The position numbers and the translations under genes are program-made. A DNA stretch of 64,000 nucleotides, from contig CM056743.1 of assembly GCA_029851415.1 (NCBI GenBank), positions 91,672,501 to 91,736,500 of the forward strand, in the 5' to 3' direction. Below the pieces are notes generated by a model that saw only the letters and a program-made list of their open reading frames with translations, had not been told where the DNA came from and did not search any database. This DNA is from Eretmocerus hayati. Its lineage: Eukaryota > Arthropoda > Insecta > Hymenoptera > Aphelinidae. This document shows positions 24,732-34,488 of the stretch, in pieces; the first letter of the stretch is position 1, and every line of letters begins with the position of its first letter.

Positions 24732-25873
24732 TATTCGGATGCAAAGTGACAAGTAGATGGATGTGCGGTAGACCTCTTTTTTGAAACTCTACGGTCCAAA
24801 CACACCCTATGGCTTTGCCGAAAAGATCTTTGTCCATAACATCTTTGATCAATTCATCCATCTTCATTTTGAATAATCTTACAGTTATGTTCGGAATATC
24901 ATTCGGTGTTGTTTTTGGCGGGAATTTCTTCAAAACTTTCTTCAGTTCTTTCCATTTCGGGTTGCAATTCATGGTTATGAAAAGATCAGGTCTACCTGCA
25001 TTTCTCATTATAGCCATTGCATCTTGATAGTGTTGTTGCATATATCTAAGACCCCGATATAAGTGGATGGGAGTACAAAAAGATTCCCTAATCTCTCTTT
25101 GGACGCAAAATTTTCCGATATATTCAGAGCACTGTTCTTGACAGCGTCTATGAGACCCTGGTAACATTCTATCCTCCGCTGTGACTGATGTTTTCTGAAA
25201 AAGTTCATCCTATTATTCTCTATCATCACGTAAGAATGAATGAAGTATTGTTGCGTCAATCTACCTCCATAAAGAAGAGGACTGAAATTGTTCGAATGAG
25301 GCCTATAAAATAATCTGTAAGAATAATATCGCAAAATAGATAAATCTCTGTCTTTCGGAGATCTTGATGTACAAGAATCAGGGTTTTTCTCATACCTTGT
25401 GCTCCAACCCAAGTCCCCTGAAGGGAAAAATATGGGAAATGTCATTGGGTCCACATGGTGTGATAATTTATTCAAATATGTTTGCTCACAAGGGCATTCT
25501 TGGTTTTTTGGATAGACACACATATCAAAATCTTCCGGTATTCCAGATTTGGACACTAAGATTACTCCACATTCAGAAGTCAAAGGCTTGTTATGGGTAT
25601 GTCTTTGTTTACCGTTTTTCCGTAAGAAATAAAGTTTATAATTGGTATTTTTTGAATATGAGAAACATAATTCAAATGTTTGTATCTTTTCGAGTACGGA
25701 TTCTTATTCATAATACTTGTCAATATCTTGGTATGATGATGAGTCAAATTCTCATTCAGCGCCAATCTCTTTTTCAAAGCTGTGTCATTGTCATAGATGT
25801 ATAATTGACCGCAACGAGGTTCTTCATCCTTTTTTGGTATTAGAGAATTTGTGGGCAATGTGACAAACTTCAC
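24712..25873 (-). pseudogene. Helitron Rep (HUH endonuclease) region, broken
   Basis: The Helitron-like N-terminal region and the start of the Rep nuclease lie in three overlapping frames: 25580-25873 (RCGQLYIYDND), 25008-25583 (up to LPSTYIG) and 24712-25167 (RYMQQHYQDAMAI, then GRPDLFITM-CNPKW). The switches near 25850, 25580 and 25045 are frameshifts because family motifs continue across them. The HUH motif reads HIHLL (24754-24765), preceded by FQKRGLP. Only 11 codons later the sequence meets the helicase, so the rest of Rep, including the part carrying the catalytic tyrosines, is missing. Confidence 0.85.
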
Positions 25874-26834
25874 CCTGAATTTTCAAATTGAAGATAGCCT
25901 CAGTCTTCTCACTTCTCACTTTAGCACTCCAAGTAGCAAAACTAAACATGTGATTATAATATCGAATGAAATATCTGAAACATTCGTCACATTTTATCAG
26001 TTCTCTTAACTGTTCGTCATAATGGCTGAGAGGTGAAAGAGATATAGTGCCATTATGACAACAGTTGCTCTTCTTTTTCTCATCTCCCCAGAACACAGCA
26101 CCGCGATGTGGACATTCATAATCCATTTCACCAAAGTCTGAATAGGAACACAAAGTCTTAGATGCCTTAGATCTCTTGCTTCCAAAATTGCATTGAAGCT
26201 CATTCAATCGAAAATCATTCATTGCGCTTTCGTATGCTTCGGATTTCTCGAATTCATATAAGACCTCTTTTGGATTATCATTAGTCTTCTTATTCTTAGG
26301 AGATTTCATCCTCATTCTCTTTTTGTTCCTCGACATGTTCGATTTTTTGGATTCATATCGACATTTACGTTTAGATTTATTGTTAACGGAAGGCTCATCC
26401 AAGTTATTGAGAACTATCACGTTGTGATGCCCTGAATCATAATTCCCATGGAAAATCATCCTCAAATTATTTTGATTGTCCACATTCAGGAAGGGGAGTA
26501 CTACATTAGAATTTTTCAAATGGACAAACACATTCATACCGTACATTCTACTGAAAACTTCAATTTCCACATCAGTACCATAAACACCATCTTTCGACAT
26601 GTAATTAACATAATCAAGTTTTTCTCGGATAGATTTTTCAATACCATCCAATATCACATTGTAATGTATGTTTCCAATCATGAAACGTTTGAAAATATCG
26701 CAATTTTGGTCTACAAATTGAACTATTCTGACTCTTACTGTTCTATGAGAGTCTTGTACTCCAAATAATTTGAATGAAAAACAGCGGAACAGACAATTAC
26801 CGTCACCTAACATATGTATGATCTTATAATCCAT
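25824..26834 (-). CDS. OTU cysteine protease fused to Helitron N-terminal region
   Basis: 336 codons. An OTU domain occupies about residues 1-150, with MLGDGNCLFRCFS (Asp and nucleophile Cys) and SGHHNVIVL (catalytic His). A lysine/arginine-rich linker (~155-190) follows, then a Cys/His cluster (YECPHRG...CC) and the Helitron-like N-terminal motif 'CFRYFIRYYNHMFSFATW'. OTU domains fused to RepHel are known in Helitron2/Helentron-type elements. The start ATG at 26834 fits the beginning of OTU. The frame is lost near 25850, where Rep continues in another frame. Confidence 0.85.
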   Translation of the reverse strand: MDYKIIHMLGDGNCLFRCFSFKLFGVQDSHRTVRVRIVQFVDQNCDIFKRFMIGNIHYNVILDGIEKSIREKLDYVNYMSKDGVYGTDVEIEVFSRMYGMNVFVHLKNSNVVLPFLNVDNQNNLRMIFHGNYDSGHHNVIVLNNLDEPSVNNKSKRKCRYESKKSNMSRNKKRMRMKSPKNKKTNDNPKEVLYEFEKSEAYESAMNDFRLNELQCNFGSKRSKASKTLCSYSDFGEMDYECPHRGAVFWGDEKKKSNCCHNGTISLSPLSHYDEQLRELIKCDECFRYFIRYYNHMFSFATWSAKVRSEKTEAIFNLKIQGEVCHIAHKFSNTKKG

Positions 26835-26899
26835 TTTTGTTACTGAAAATTTAGCTCATCAGGATTTTTCTCATCAACATTAATTACACATTGATAACC

Positions 26900-27698
26900 T
26901 CAGAACTTCTAATTTTCCATTTTGGTCAAAATCATTTCGATAAGTATCATGAATTATTCTGATAGCCATCGTACAAATATCACAATTTCGAAAAAGTTTC
27001 ATTGGAATTTCGTGACGCTTCGAACAAGTTCTTCTGCTCATACAAATCGTCTCTCATCAGAAACCATCTTTCTCCTGTGGAGCTGTTTCTCGTCAAAGGA
27101 GATCAAGAACATCACAGTAAGCGAGATGTTTACCTTTTCATTTATTCATGATTATAAATAATACTAATATATAAAAATTGTGTTGATTGACTTTGGAAAA
27201 GTGTAATCGATCAAATGCAACATAAGATGAAAATCAATTTGAATCGACAAACTTTTTAGTATGAGCTTTCCAATGTCAAAAATTGCATTCCGAAATTAAT
27301 ATTAAAGTTTTTGATTCGAAATCGAAAATCCCGATTTTAGCGATATATACTGAATGCAAGCACAAATCGGATCATAGCAAAGATCTCATACAATCCATTG
27401 TGTCCTTGCATTCAGTATATATCGCTGGGCTCCCGATTTAGTCCATGAGACTTATTGGGAAATTAATAAAGATATCTGTTTTATGATTTCACATAAAATT
27501 TCTCATACTATAGTGTATGAGGTTTCATAACCGATAACTTATGAGGTCTTATCTGCGATCGAATGTAACACCGATGGAGCAATAACGTATGCTCCGCATA
27601 CTTTACATTATATCGAAATGTGATCGATCGCACGATGGATCACACAGAATGAGTTTTGAAATGTTGAATAAATCTTTAAACAATCCATACCAATTTTA
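26900..27698. other. AT-rich upstream spacer of the Helitron
   Basis: No supported gene. Contains the 22-bp-stem inverted repeat at 27338-27424 described separately. Confidence 0.4.
27338..27424. repeat. Inverted repeat AGCGATATATACTGAATGCAAG
   Basis: A perfect 22-bp inverted repeat with a ~43-nt loop; pairing extends weakly on both sides (CACAA/TTGTG inside, CCCGATTT direct outside). It lies about 500 bp upstream of the OTU-Helitron start. It may be a small element or a subterminal structure. Confidence 0.85.
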
Positions 27699-28319
27699 TC
27701 ACCCTTCTATCATTTTCAACTCATTATGAGATAATTTCAACACCTCAAAGTATTCAGGATTTCCAAGAATCTTAACCAATTGAGGGGGTGGGTGGAAAAA
27801 GGGTCTAATTACAAAACGGCCATTTCGAGAAAAACGATAAAAACTAACTATATCATGCCCGTGGCATGATTCGATGCGCATACCTGGCTTATTTCAAAGG
27901 TTTTGGCATCCCCAAAACAACCGCATAGGAATTGGAAGGTAGCTGTCGATTTTGAGAGGTATACAGCCATTCAAAAAATGTAATTAGGCCCTTTTTCCCA
28001 ATACTGGGTGAATTTTTGGGATAGTTGGTCCACTAAAAGTTGGATAACGTTGCGGAATCGAGTTCAATGGCCTCCAAATTTCATCAGCATATCTATGGGT
28101 ATGTAACACAAGATATCCAATTGCGATTCAACATCTCAATGCATTTTCATCGATTCTGCACGTGAAAGATGGTTCCATTGAGTGTGTAAAACCGAGGTCA
28201 CTCAATATTCACTTAGCAAGCATGAAGATACATTTTTTGAAGGCCAAAGAACATGATTTGATAGCAAGAATTGGTAGAAAAGAGATATGGAGGTCATAAG
28301 AATTTTTTACAAATTTTTT

Positions 28320-28600
28320 CGTAAAAAATTAGGCCCTTTTTACCAATACCTCACCACTTAGGCCCTTTATCCCGATATCGATAGTGGAGTTAGGCCCTTT
28401 TGAACAAGTTTTTCCGGTGACTTAGGCCCTTTTTACCAATATTGTTGCACTTAGGCCCTTTTTACCAATAATGTTGCACTTAGGCCCTTTTCACCAATAC
28501 TGTTGCACTTAGGCCCTTTCTACCAATACTGTTGCACTTAAGCCCTTTTTACCAGTACTTCTACGTTGAGGCTCTTATAAACGATACCCTTGCTTTTGGG
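28320..28600. repeat. Tandem array, ~30-bp TTAGGCCCTTTTTACCAAT unit
   Basis: About eight units of 29-32 bp, each 'acttaggccctttttacca' followed by 'atactgttgc'. It forms part of the 2.69-kb TIR element. Confidence 0.9.
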
Positions 28601-28913
28601 CCCTTTTTTCGAACAAAATTTTCCTGTTGTTTGGGCTCTTTTGGGAAATCTTCGAGGTCTTGGTGACTTTGTGGGTACCTCTCTCTGCAGTGATAAGACT
28701 CTTTTACGTAGTCACATTCGTGCTGAGATTCGATTCCTAAACCAAACTCTCTTCCGGACTCTCATTGTTATAATCTTTTGAGGGGAATTCGGAGGTGTCT
28801 AGTTCCCACAGTCAAACAACGATAAGATGAGAAATCCAATCTGTCGGAGTCATGATTTTCCGGAAAATAGCTATGTATGAAGAAATCGTGCCCGTGAAAT
28901 ACACTTACGCTGA

Positions 28914-29258
28914 CAAGGGGAGTCGGGAGGGTCAGGGTCACCAAATCTCACCAAACTTTTTCCACAGGCTCGTACCACCTAGAACATGGAGAGTCCAGAG
29001 TAACTCCATCAAATGGGCTTTCATTTCAGATCTACAAGCAAAAACGCTAGCATTGCCAGTATACCCATATATATATATATATATATATATCACTTTTTGA
29101 CATGGGCCTATATGGGCAATTCTTACGTTTTTGCTTGTAGCTCTGGACAGAAGGCCCACTTGAGGGAGTCACTCTGGATTCTCTATTTTCTAGGTGGTAC
29201 GAGACTGTGAAAAAAGTTGAGTGAGGTTATGATGACCCGGACCCTCCGAACTCCCGTT
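28914..29258. repeat. 345-bp fold-back centred on (TA)n
   Basis: Two inverted arms of about 150 bp (shared 'ctcgtaccacctag', 'ctacaagcaaaaacg', 'gggagt-gggagggtc') surround a TATATA run at about 29069-29090. A nested palindromic repeat within the TIR element; frames through it are mirror images. Confidence 0.85.
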
Positions 29259-30839
29259 GCGAGTCCGATTTTCGGGCGCCACAGTGAATGGGGCCCAATC
29301 AATTTCTTACTTGATCTCGTTTCTTGAACCTACTTTAGCCTATCTTACTCCATTTGAGCCTACCAGATAATCCTGAAGGTTGGGGACGAAACTGACCACG
29401 GATTCGGTTTCTACATCAAAAAATACACGAAAAATACATGTTCACGTCTTGGGAACGATCTGACTCAAAATTCGCATTCTTGGCGTCCATTGAAGGAGCC
29501 GCGGTTTCACGGACTCGATACCTTGGAGTTTTTCATTTTTCGGACCAGCTAGATCTCGTGATCTAACGCGTCAAACCGACTTCCTCGAGTGACCATTCTG
29601 AAGTGAGTTACACCAGCGGCTATCAATTGAAATTACTTCTAGAGACATCAGAGGACGCGCATGCTCAAGAGATGCAAATACTGGATTGAAATCTGTTTCA
29701 AAGATAATTTTTGCATTTTTGACCACTTTCCACCGCCAAGACTGATAGTTTTCGAAACCGTTTTCGCTGTAACATGACCCGGCAAACACGATGAAGTGGT
29801 TAACTAACGTCTTGATTACAGGTAACATGGTTGGAAATCAATTCTTATGTTTTATCAATTTTCTTAGAGGCCTCAATCACAGATTGTCGATATAAGAATA
29901 CTGCTCTCCTATTTGTCCGAGTTCCGAAGATATGTTGAAAAAAATCAGGTTGTTTCATTGAAATCCATCGGAACACGATTTTACTAATGGAACGCCGATT
30001 TTCAACTTTTTTGGAGAATTACTCAAAATGCCGTACGACACAGAGATGACCTTGGGACGTTAGAAAGCTCTTTCCCCACTCAAAGTTTATGAAATAGTGA
30101 GGTCATGCTTTTCTCTTCAAAATGATTGGCGAACCAATCGTGTCCAATGTTGCAGCATCGTAGTTAGGCGATTCGTTCTTACCCATCAAAACTGTACAAC
30201 TAGCTGTCCAAGGAGTCTAGCCGGGTCTAACTGCCTTCAGATAATAGACAGAGGATCTAACTCTCATCATACAATCGATAAAAGGGCGTAACTCCCATCA
30301 TATAATCGACAGAAGGGCCTAAGTGCACTTAGGCCCTTTTTCTGATCTATGGGGTTTTCGAAGTTTATGGAAAAACAACTTTCATGGGGTGATAGATCAT
30401 GGTTCAAGGGTTCAAAAAAGCGGTAGGCCGGAAAAAGGGCCTAAGTGCACTTAGGCCCTTCTTCCACCCACCCCCTCAATTGTATCAAGAGTTTCAAGGT
30501 CCTATCACTGTATCTTATAATTCTTCGATTGGATTCCTTTTTAACATCTAACCACAAGTGCATACTATTTCCCTCGAACATATCAAACTCGAAAAATATT
30601 TTATAATTCATGACTTTACCAAAAATTCCACTTTCTATGATATAATACAATATTCCACTATAAAAATTATCAGATTGTCCTGAAATCGATAATGTTATTG
30701 ATGAACAACTAAAAAAAACTCCATCCTGGATTGGTTTGATTCCAAAATCACTCGTCCTATATTCATCTGTCCTACATATGGACTCCAATGCTTCTCTCGA
30801 AGTATCATTTGAATTTTCTTTTCCTTCCATTCTCAATAT

Positions 30840-31520
30840 TCTAAAAATATAAATAAGTATAATAAGAAACCTATCATCTTGCTACGAAACGTTCTTTTTG
30901 ATGAATATTCTATCACAATTATATGAAATAACTCTAAAAATAGTCTCATTCATCACATTATTAGTGTTCAGATGACATAGCTCTGATCCTGAGGAAAGAT
31001 ATAGAACTGTTTTATTCATGTGCATAAGAGAAGTTCAAACAAGAGAAAAATCAAAAAGATAATTTCTTTTTCATGAATTTGACTAGCTCTTAACCTTTAC
31101 TAAATTTACGAGTTAAAATGATTCATACAATGTAAAAGTCAATGTCTGCTGAGAACTATTCTGAACATGTTATTGGAAAGAAATGAAATCTTGAAGTCTA
31201 TCGAGAGCACTCTAAATACGATTGGTAGAATATAAACCTCTTATTATCTGGAGGAGTGTCTTGTATGGTTTGTATCTTATCACAAAATAATTTTTTGCAT
31301 CAATTTGCATCAATTCCCGTGTCCCAAAACAGCCTAACATGCCATGGATGCATAATTTACTATTCTTTATTCTTTCACCCCATGATTTATCTTATACAAT
31401 ATCACTGATGGCTATGAATGATGGGAAGGAATTCGTATCTAACTAAAATTGATTCTCCAAGTCTCACTTTAGACATTTTTCACGCTTTTCAAGGAAATTT
31501 TTCAAGTCCTATTATAATCT
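30840..31520. other. AT-rich spacer, no gene recognised
   Basis: No supported coding region between the split gene and gene A copy 2. Confidence 0.4.
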
Positions 31521-31522
31521 CA

Positions 31523-32134
31523 TCATGAACATTCATTCATTCCAGACAACTCACGGTTATGAGAAATATAAATGAACATTTTCAATAACACGAATCGTGA
31601 ATCCTTTCTCATTTTCAAATCATTAATTCTCATACGTATTCCATTCAATTTTGGTACGGAGGATAACGCATTAGCTAATTTCGTCGACATCTCATTCAAG
31701 ATAGAGACATTTTCCAGAATTTTAGGACTGATTTCTCCATTTTTGATTTGCATTTTCAGATAACTCATGGAATGATCTTCCAAATTCGGAGGAACCTTCG
31801 ACCAGTCACTGAATTCACGTCGATTAATTCTTGGGATCTTATTCCTGTCAAGAAATTTCTCAAACTCATCACATTCTTTCGATTCCCACAACGAATATAC
31901 ATAATCATTGTACAACTCTTCTTCTTTCATATGCTCTTCTATCTCATGATCCAGTCTTTGTGACTCCACCCTTTCTGGTAAATTAGTCGAATCTAAATTT
32001 GCATCCAAAACCGTTTCCCATCCCATTGTCAAAAGTCTATAATGGATTTTGAATAATAGATTGTTCACTATCTGATCTTCACTATATAGTATATAAATTC
32101 TGGAGATTTGTTCAAACATTGAGTAATGAATCAA
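31523..32134 (-). CDS. Unrecognised 'gene A', longer copy
   Basis: An open frame of 203 codons; the likely start is the internal Met at about 32026 (MGWETVLDAN), giving ~167 residues, because similarity to the copy at 22945-23337 begins there and both have the same upstream DNA ('attgtcaaaagtct'). The conserved segment is 'ESQRLDHEIEEH-KEEELYN' followed by 'IKNGEISPKIL' and a hydrophobic/acidic tail. I see no known domain; it is charged and probably helical. Located just downstream of the RPA70-like gene on the same strand. Open in this copy, but its neighbours are damaged, so function is doubtful. Confidence 0.55.
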   Translation of the reverse strand: MIHYSMFEQISRIYILYSEDQIVNNLLFKIHYRLLTMGWETVLDANLDSTNLPERVESQRLDHEIEEHMKEEELYNDYVYSLWESKECDEFEKFLDRNKIPRINRREFSDWSKVPPNLEDHSMSYLKMQIKNGEISPKILENVSILNEMSTKLANALSSVPKLNGIRMRINDLKMRKDSRFVLLKMFIYISHNRELSGMNECS

Positions 32135-32526
32135 TCAATTTTCTATTTCAAATGATTTCCAATTTCTTTCTTGATTTGGAGGGATATAAATGAATAGAGT
32201 ACACCTATTTCATTATATCTCCAAGGTTCGGGAGATAAATTTTCAATAAAGTATTTTTCGTCACTCGCTTTATTCATCCATTTTGTGGTATTGATCTCTC
32301 AAACACTCTCAATTCGCATCCTCTCTAATTTTTTAGTATAAACAAGTTCTATCCATATCCTTTGTTTTAGACCGCTAATTGAATTGAATAATTAATTTTT
32401 CCAACCAAAATTCGTATCAATCTCCGAAAACATTGAATCTTCCGATTTTAAATATGTAATATAGGAGGAAACCAATGATTTCTAAGAAATCACTTCAACA
32501 AGTTAAAATGAAATATGCATACTCAC

Positions 32527-33550
32527 TGAAGAAATTCTGAATTGTTGGAATGAAATATAACACTTGAAGAATTGATATAAGTCATCTCATGGGTTCAGAA
32601 AACTCTTGTGATCTTTAAATCAGCTAATATTATGACTTGCCCAATTTGAAATTGAGATGATATAACCTCGATGAAATCATCCCAAAAAATGATAGACATC
32701 TTCAAGATATTATTACAATTCAGAAATCATTCAGTCTACAATAATTTCTGACAATTACCATTTTTTGATCTATCCCAACAACATGTATAATCTGAAATCT
32801 TGAATTATGATCTATCTCGAATGGTTCATCCATAATTCGTACTTTACCTAAAATATCTAAATGAACTTGTACAATCCATCAATCATGAGAGAATTATCAT
32901 AGAATTTTAAATATCAATCACCGTAAACACATTAATCTATTTCTTCAACTCACCAACATAGGGATCCAGCCCAAAATTATCAGTGATATCATTTTGAAGG
33001 GCAAAATTGAATTTTTCCTGAACAATATCCAAATTTATATCGAAATATTCTTCAACTATAGTATGACTATTGAAAATGAACTCGAACTTTATAGAATTCA
33101 TTCTATCATTCAATAAGGTAGGATAGAATTTTCGAATTTTGTATATCCTTCCAACCTTCAATGGAAATCGACATCACTATTTAGTTTCAAAATATTATAG
33201 GTCGTTCAACTAACCTGTAATATATTATTCAATCTTTCATGATTTTTCCTATAAACAAAAGCTGTTATTCTTTGATTCAAATCCATGAATTCGAATTTGA
33301 TTTAATCAACATCTCTCGAATTTGGATAAATTGTTTCTTTCCTGAGTAATTTCACTTTCATTTCAAGACTATGGTCAATATAATGATTTTATCAATCGAT
33401 GATACTAATATAAATACGAATCTGTTACCTTTCGATACAATTTAATATTGATGGAATTCTCTGGATCAGTTGATGTGGATTAAACGTTTCTATTTTTTTA
33501 CCCTCCATAGAGGATGCTGATACAGATCTGTCGATGAATATTGGATTCAT
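32527..33550 (-). pseudogene. RPA70-like ssDNA-binding protein (DBD-A/DBD-B), spliced, with stops
   Basis: Five exons can be placed: 33429-33550, 33215-33368, 32954-33155, 32759-32856 and 32527-32699, with introns of about 52-97 nt. GT donors, AG acceptors and phases agree at every join. The product follows the DNA-binding domains A and B of replication protein A large subunit: 'ITAFVYRKNHERLNNIL', then 'VGRIYKIRKF' and 'HTIVEE' closing DBD-A, 'VDILGKVRIMDEP' opening DBD-B, then 'SIIFWDDFIEVI' and 'SSSVIFHSN'. An in-frame TAA in exon 2 and a TGA in exon 5 disable it. The N-terminal RPA domain and the zinc-finger DBD-C are not seen. RPA-like genes are known cargo of some Helitrons; a decayed host paralogue is the alternative. 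Confidence 0.75.
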
Positions 33551-34116
33551 TTTGAGTGGAATTGATGGACTCTATTCTTCTTGGATTCTCGAAGAAATTG
33601 GATAATATCCAATTATAATTCCTACATTCTTGATTCATTACTCAATGTAAAATTCTTATAATTCTCCTCTCGCTGATATCGGCACAACGTTGGTGCACGA
33701 TTTACATAATAAAATTCAAAAAATCCGTGTGACAATTTTTAAATCCTTTCGAGTTTCGATTTTTCCATCATAAACGTTATGTTGAGAATTGTATTGTTCT
33801 TATAATCACTTCTTAAGTCGGAAAGAGAGGGGACGAAAGCAGAAGATACCTTATCACCTTGGTTTCGCCCCAACATCTTGATCTTTAACATTGTTCGATA
33901 TGTCCCTAAGATAATCTTATACTATTCTCAAAATAGAGAATTCACACATTTTTTTGTTCTAGACTTTGTTCTGTGATCTTTCGTAATCAATAAACTTCTC
34001 CACACTACTGGGATCATCTGATTGAGAAGATCAAAAACCATACCGATCCAAGATGTAGATTATACTATCATAATCTACAAAGAGTACAAGTTCTTTGCGA
34101 GTTTTGTTATTTTCTC
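33551..34116. other. AT-rich spacer
   Basis: No gene seen upstream of the RPA-like exon 1. The DNA is AT-rich with no obvious repeat except a block near 33780 ('gttatgttgagaattgtatt' to 'cgatatgtcc') that recurs near 36608-36750. Confidence 0.4.
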
Positions 34117-34488
34117 TTACGTAAGCCTGACTCCCACTAATTCATTATTATACCACAGGGAATTCATTCCTATCATAATCATCAATAAAAATTCAAGTCT
34201 CACTAATATAGTATGATTGATGATTTTGCTACTATGTGTAGGTGAAGTATACTGTTTAGGAAGTAGTTTCTCGACCTCATGCTGAACTGAACGTTTTGCG
34301 TTGATGTAGATCGTCACTGAAATAATGCTGAGGATGTTGAGTAGGCTGATGGTGGTAATGATATGTTGTAGTTTGAGAGTATGTTGTCGAAACAGTGAAA
34401 TCAATTGATTCCAACTGAGTAGTTGACGATCGTTGCGGCTACTGTTGGTAGGAGGTTGATTCAGTTGCCCAGACCCTTCGAAGACAAA
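34117..34488 (-). CDS. Weak ORF with one hydrophobic segment
   Basis: A minus-strand frame of about 120 codons with a Ser/Asn/Gln-rich start, a hydrophobic stretch ('ITTISLLNILSIISVTIYI') that could be a single membrane span, and a polar tail. No family recognised, no clear start codon and no homologue elsewhere in the window. It may be chance in AT-rich DNA. Confidence 0.2.
   Translation of the reverse strand, partial: FVFEGSGQLNQPPTNSSRNDRQLLSWNQLISLFRQHTLKLQHIITTISLLNILSIISVTIYINAKRSVQHEVEKLLPKQYTSPTHSSKIINHTILVRLEFLLMIMIGMNSLWYNNELVGVRLT

Larger units (their letters stand above)
23414..26834 (-). mobile_element. Degenerate OTU-Rep-Hel Helitron (Helentron-like)
   Basis: The order OTU, zinc-binding region, Rep and Pif1 helicase identifies a rolling-circle (Helitron-superfamily) transposon, probably the Helitron2/Helentron branch because of the OTU domain. 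Three frameshifts and a deletion between HUH and helicase make it non-autonomous. Termini are not identified: I found no convincing 5'-TC/CTRR-3' pair. Candidate structured sequences are the inverted repeat at 27338-27424 upstream and the hairpin near 20645 downstream. Confidence 0.85.
27783..30476. mobile_element. 2.69-kb non-autonomous TIR element with CAATTG duplication
   Basis: Ends are inverted copies (AGGGGGTGGGTGGAARAAGG and complement) flanked by CAATTG at 27777-27782 and 30477-30482. Inside are a tandem array with TTAGGCCCTTTT core (28320-28600), a 345-bp fold-back (28914-29258) and, at the right, 'aagggcctaagtgcacttaggccc' palindromes. No transposase frame is visible. The target length could be shorter than 6 bp (AATT) because CAATTG is palindromic. 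Relatives lie at 12070-13045 and 43680-44045. Confidence 0.85.
27699..30836 (-). pseudogene. Unrecognised AT-rich gene split by a TIR element
   Basis: The 5' part lies at about 30477-30836 and starts MEGKENSNDTS. The 3' part lies at 27699-27782 and ends ...KMIEG. The interruption is the element at 27783-30476 flanked by CAATTG on both sides. Removing the element plus one CAATTG gives one continuous frame across the join, which shows the insertion hit a coding exon. The product, about 140 residues, alternates hydrophobic and polar residues in a beta-rich way ('YKIFFEFDMFEGNSMHLWL') and might be another OB-fold protein, but I do not recognise it. Confidence 0.65.

Noticed and set aside
25364..26768. 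Plus-strand frames antisense to the Helitron
   Set aside because: Shadows of the OTU/Rep coding strand with no motifs.
20723..33550. Endogenised large DNA virus locus
   Set aside because: AT-richness and several small genes are suggestive, but no virus hallmark (capsid, viral polymerase, sulfhydryl oxidase) is seen and spliced introns argue against it.
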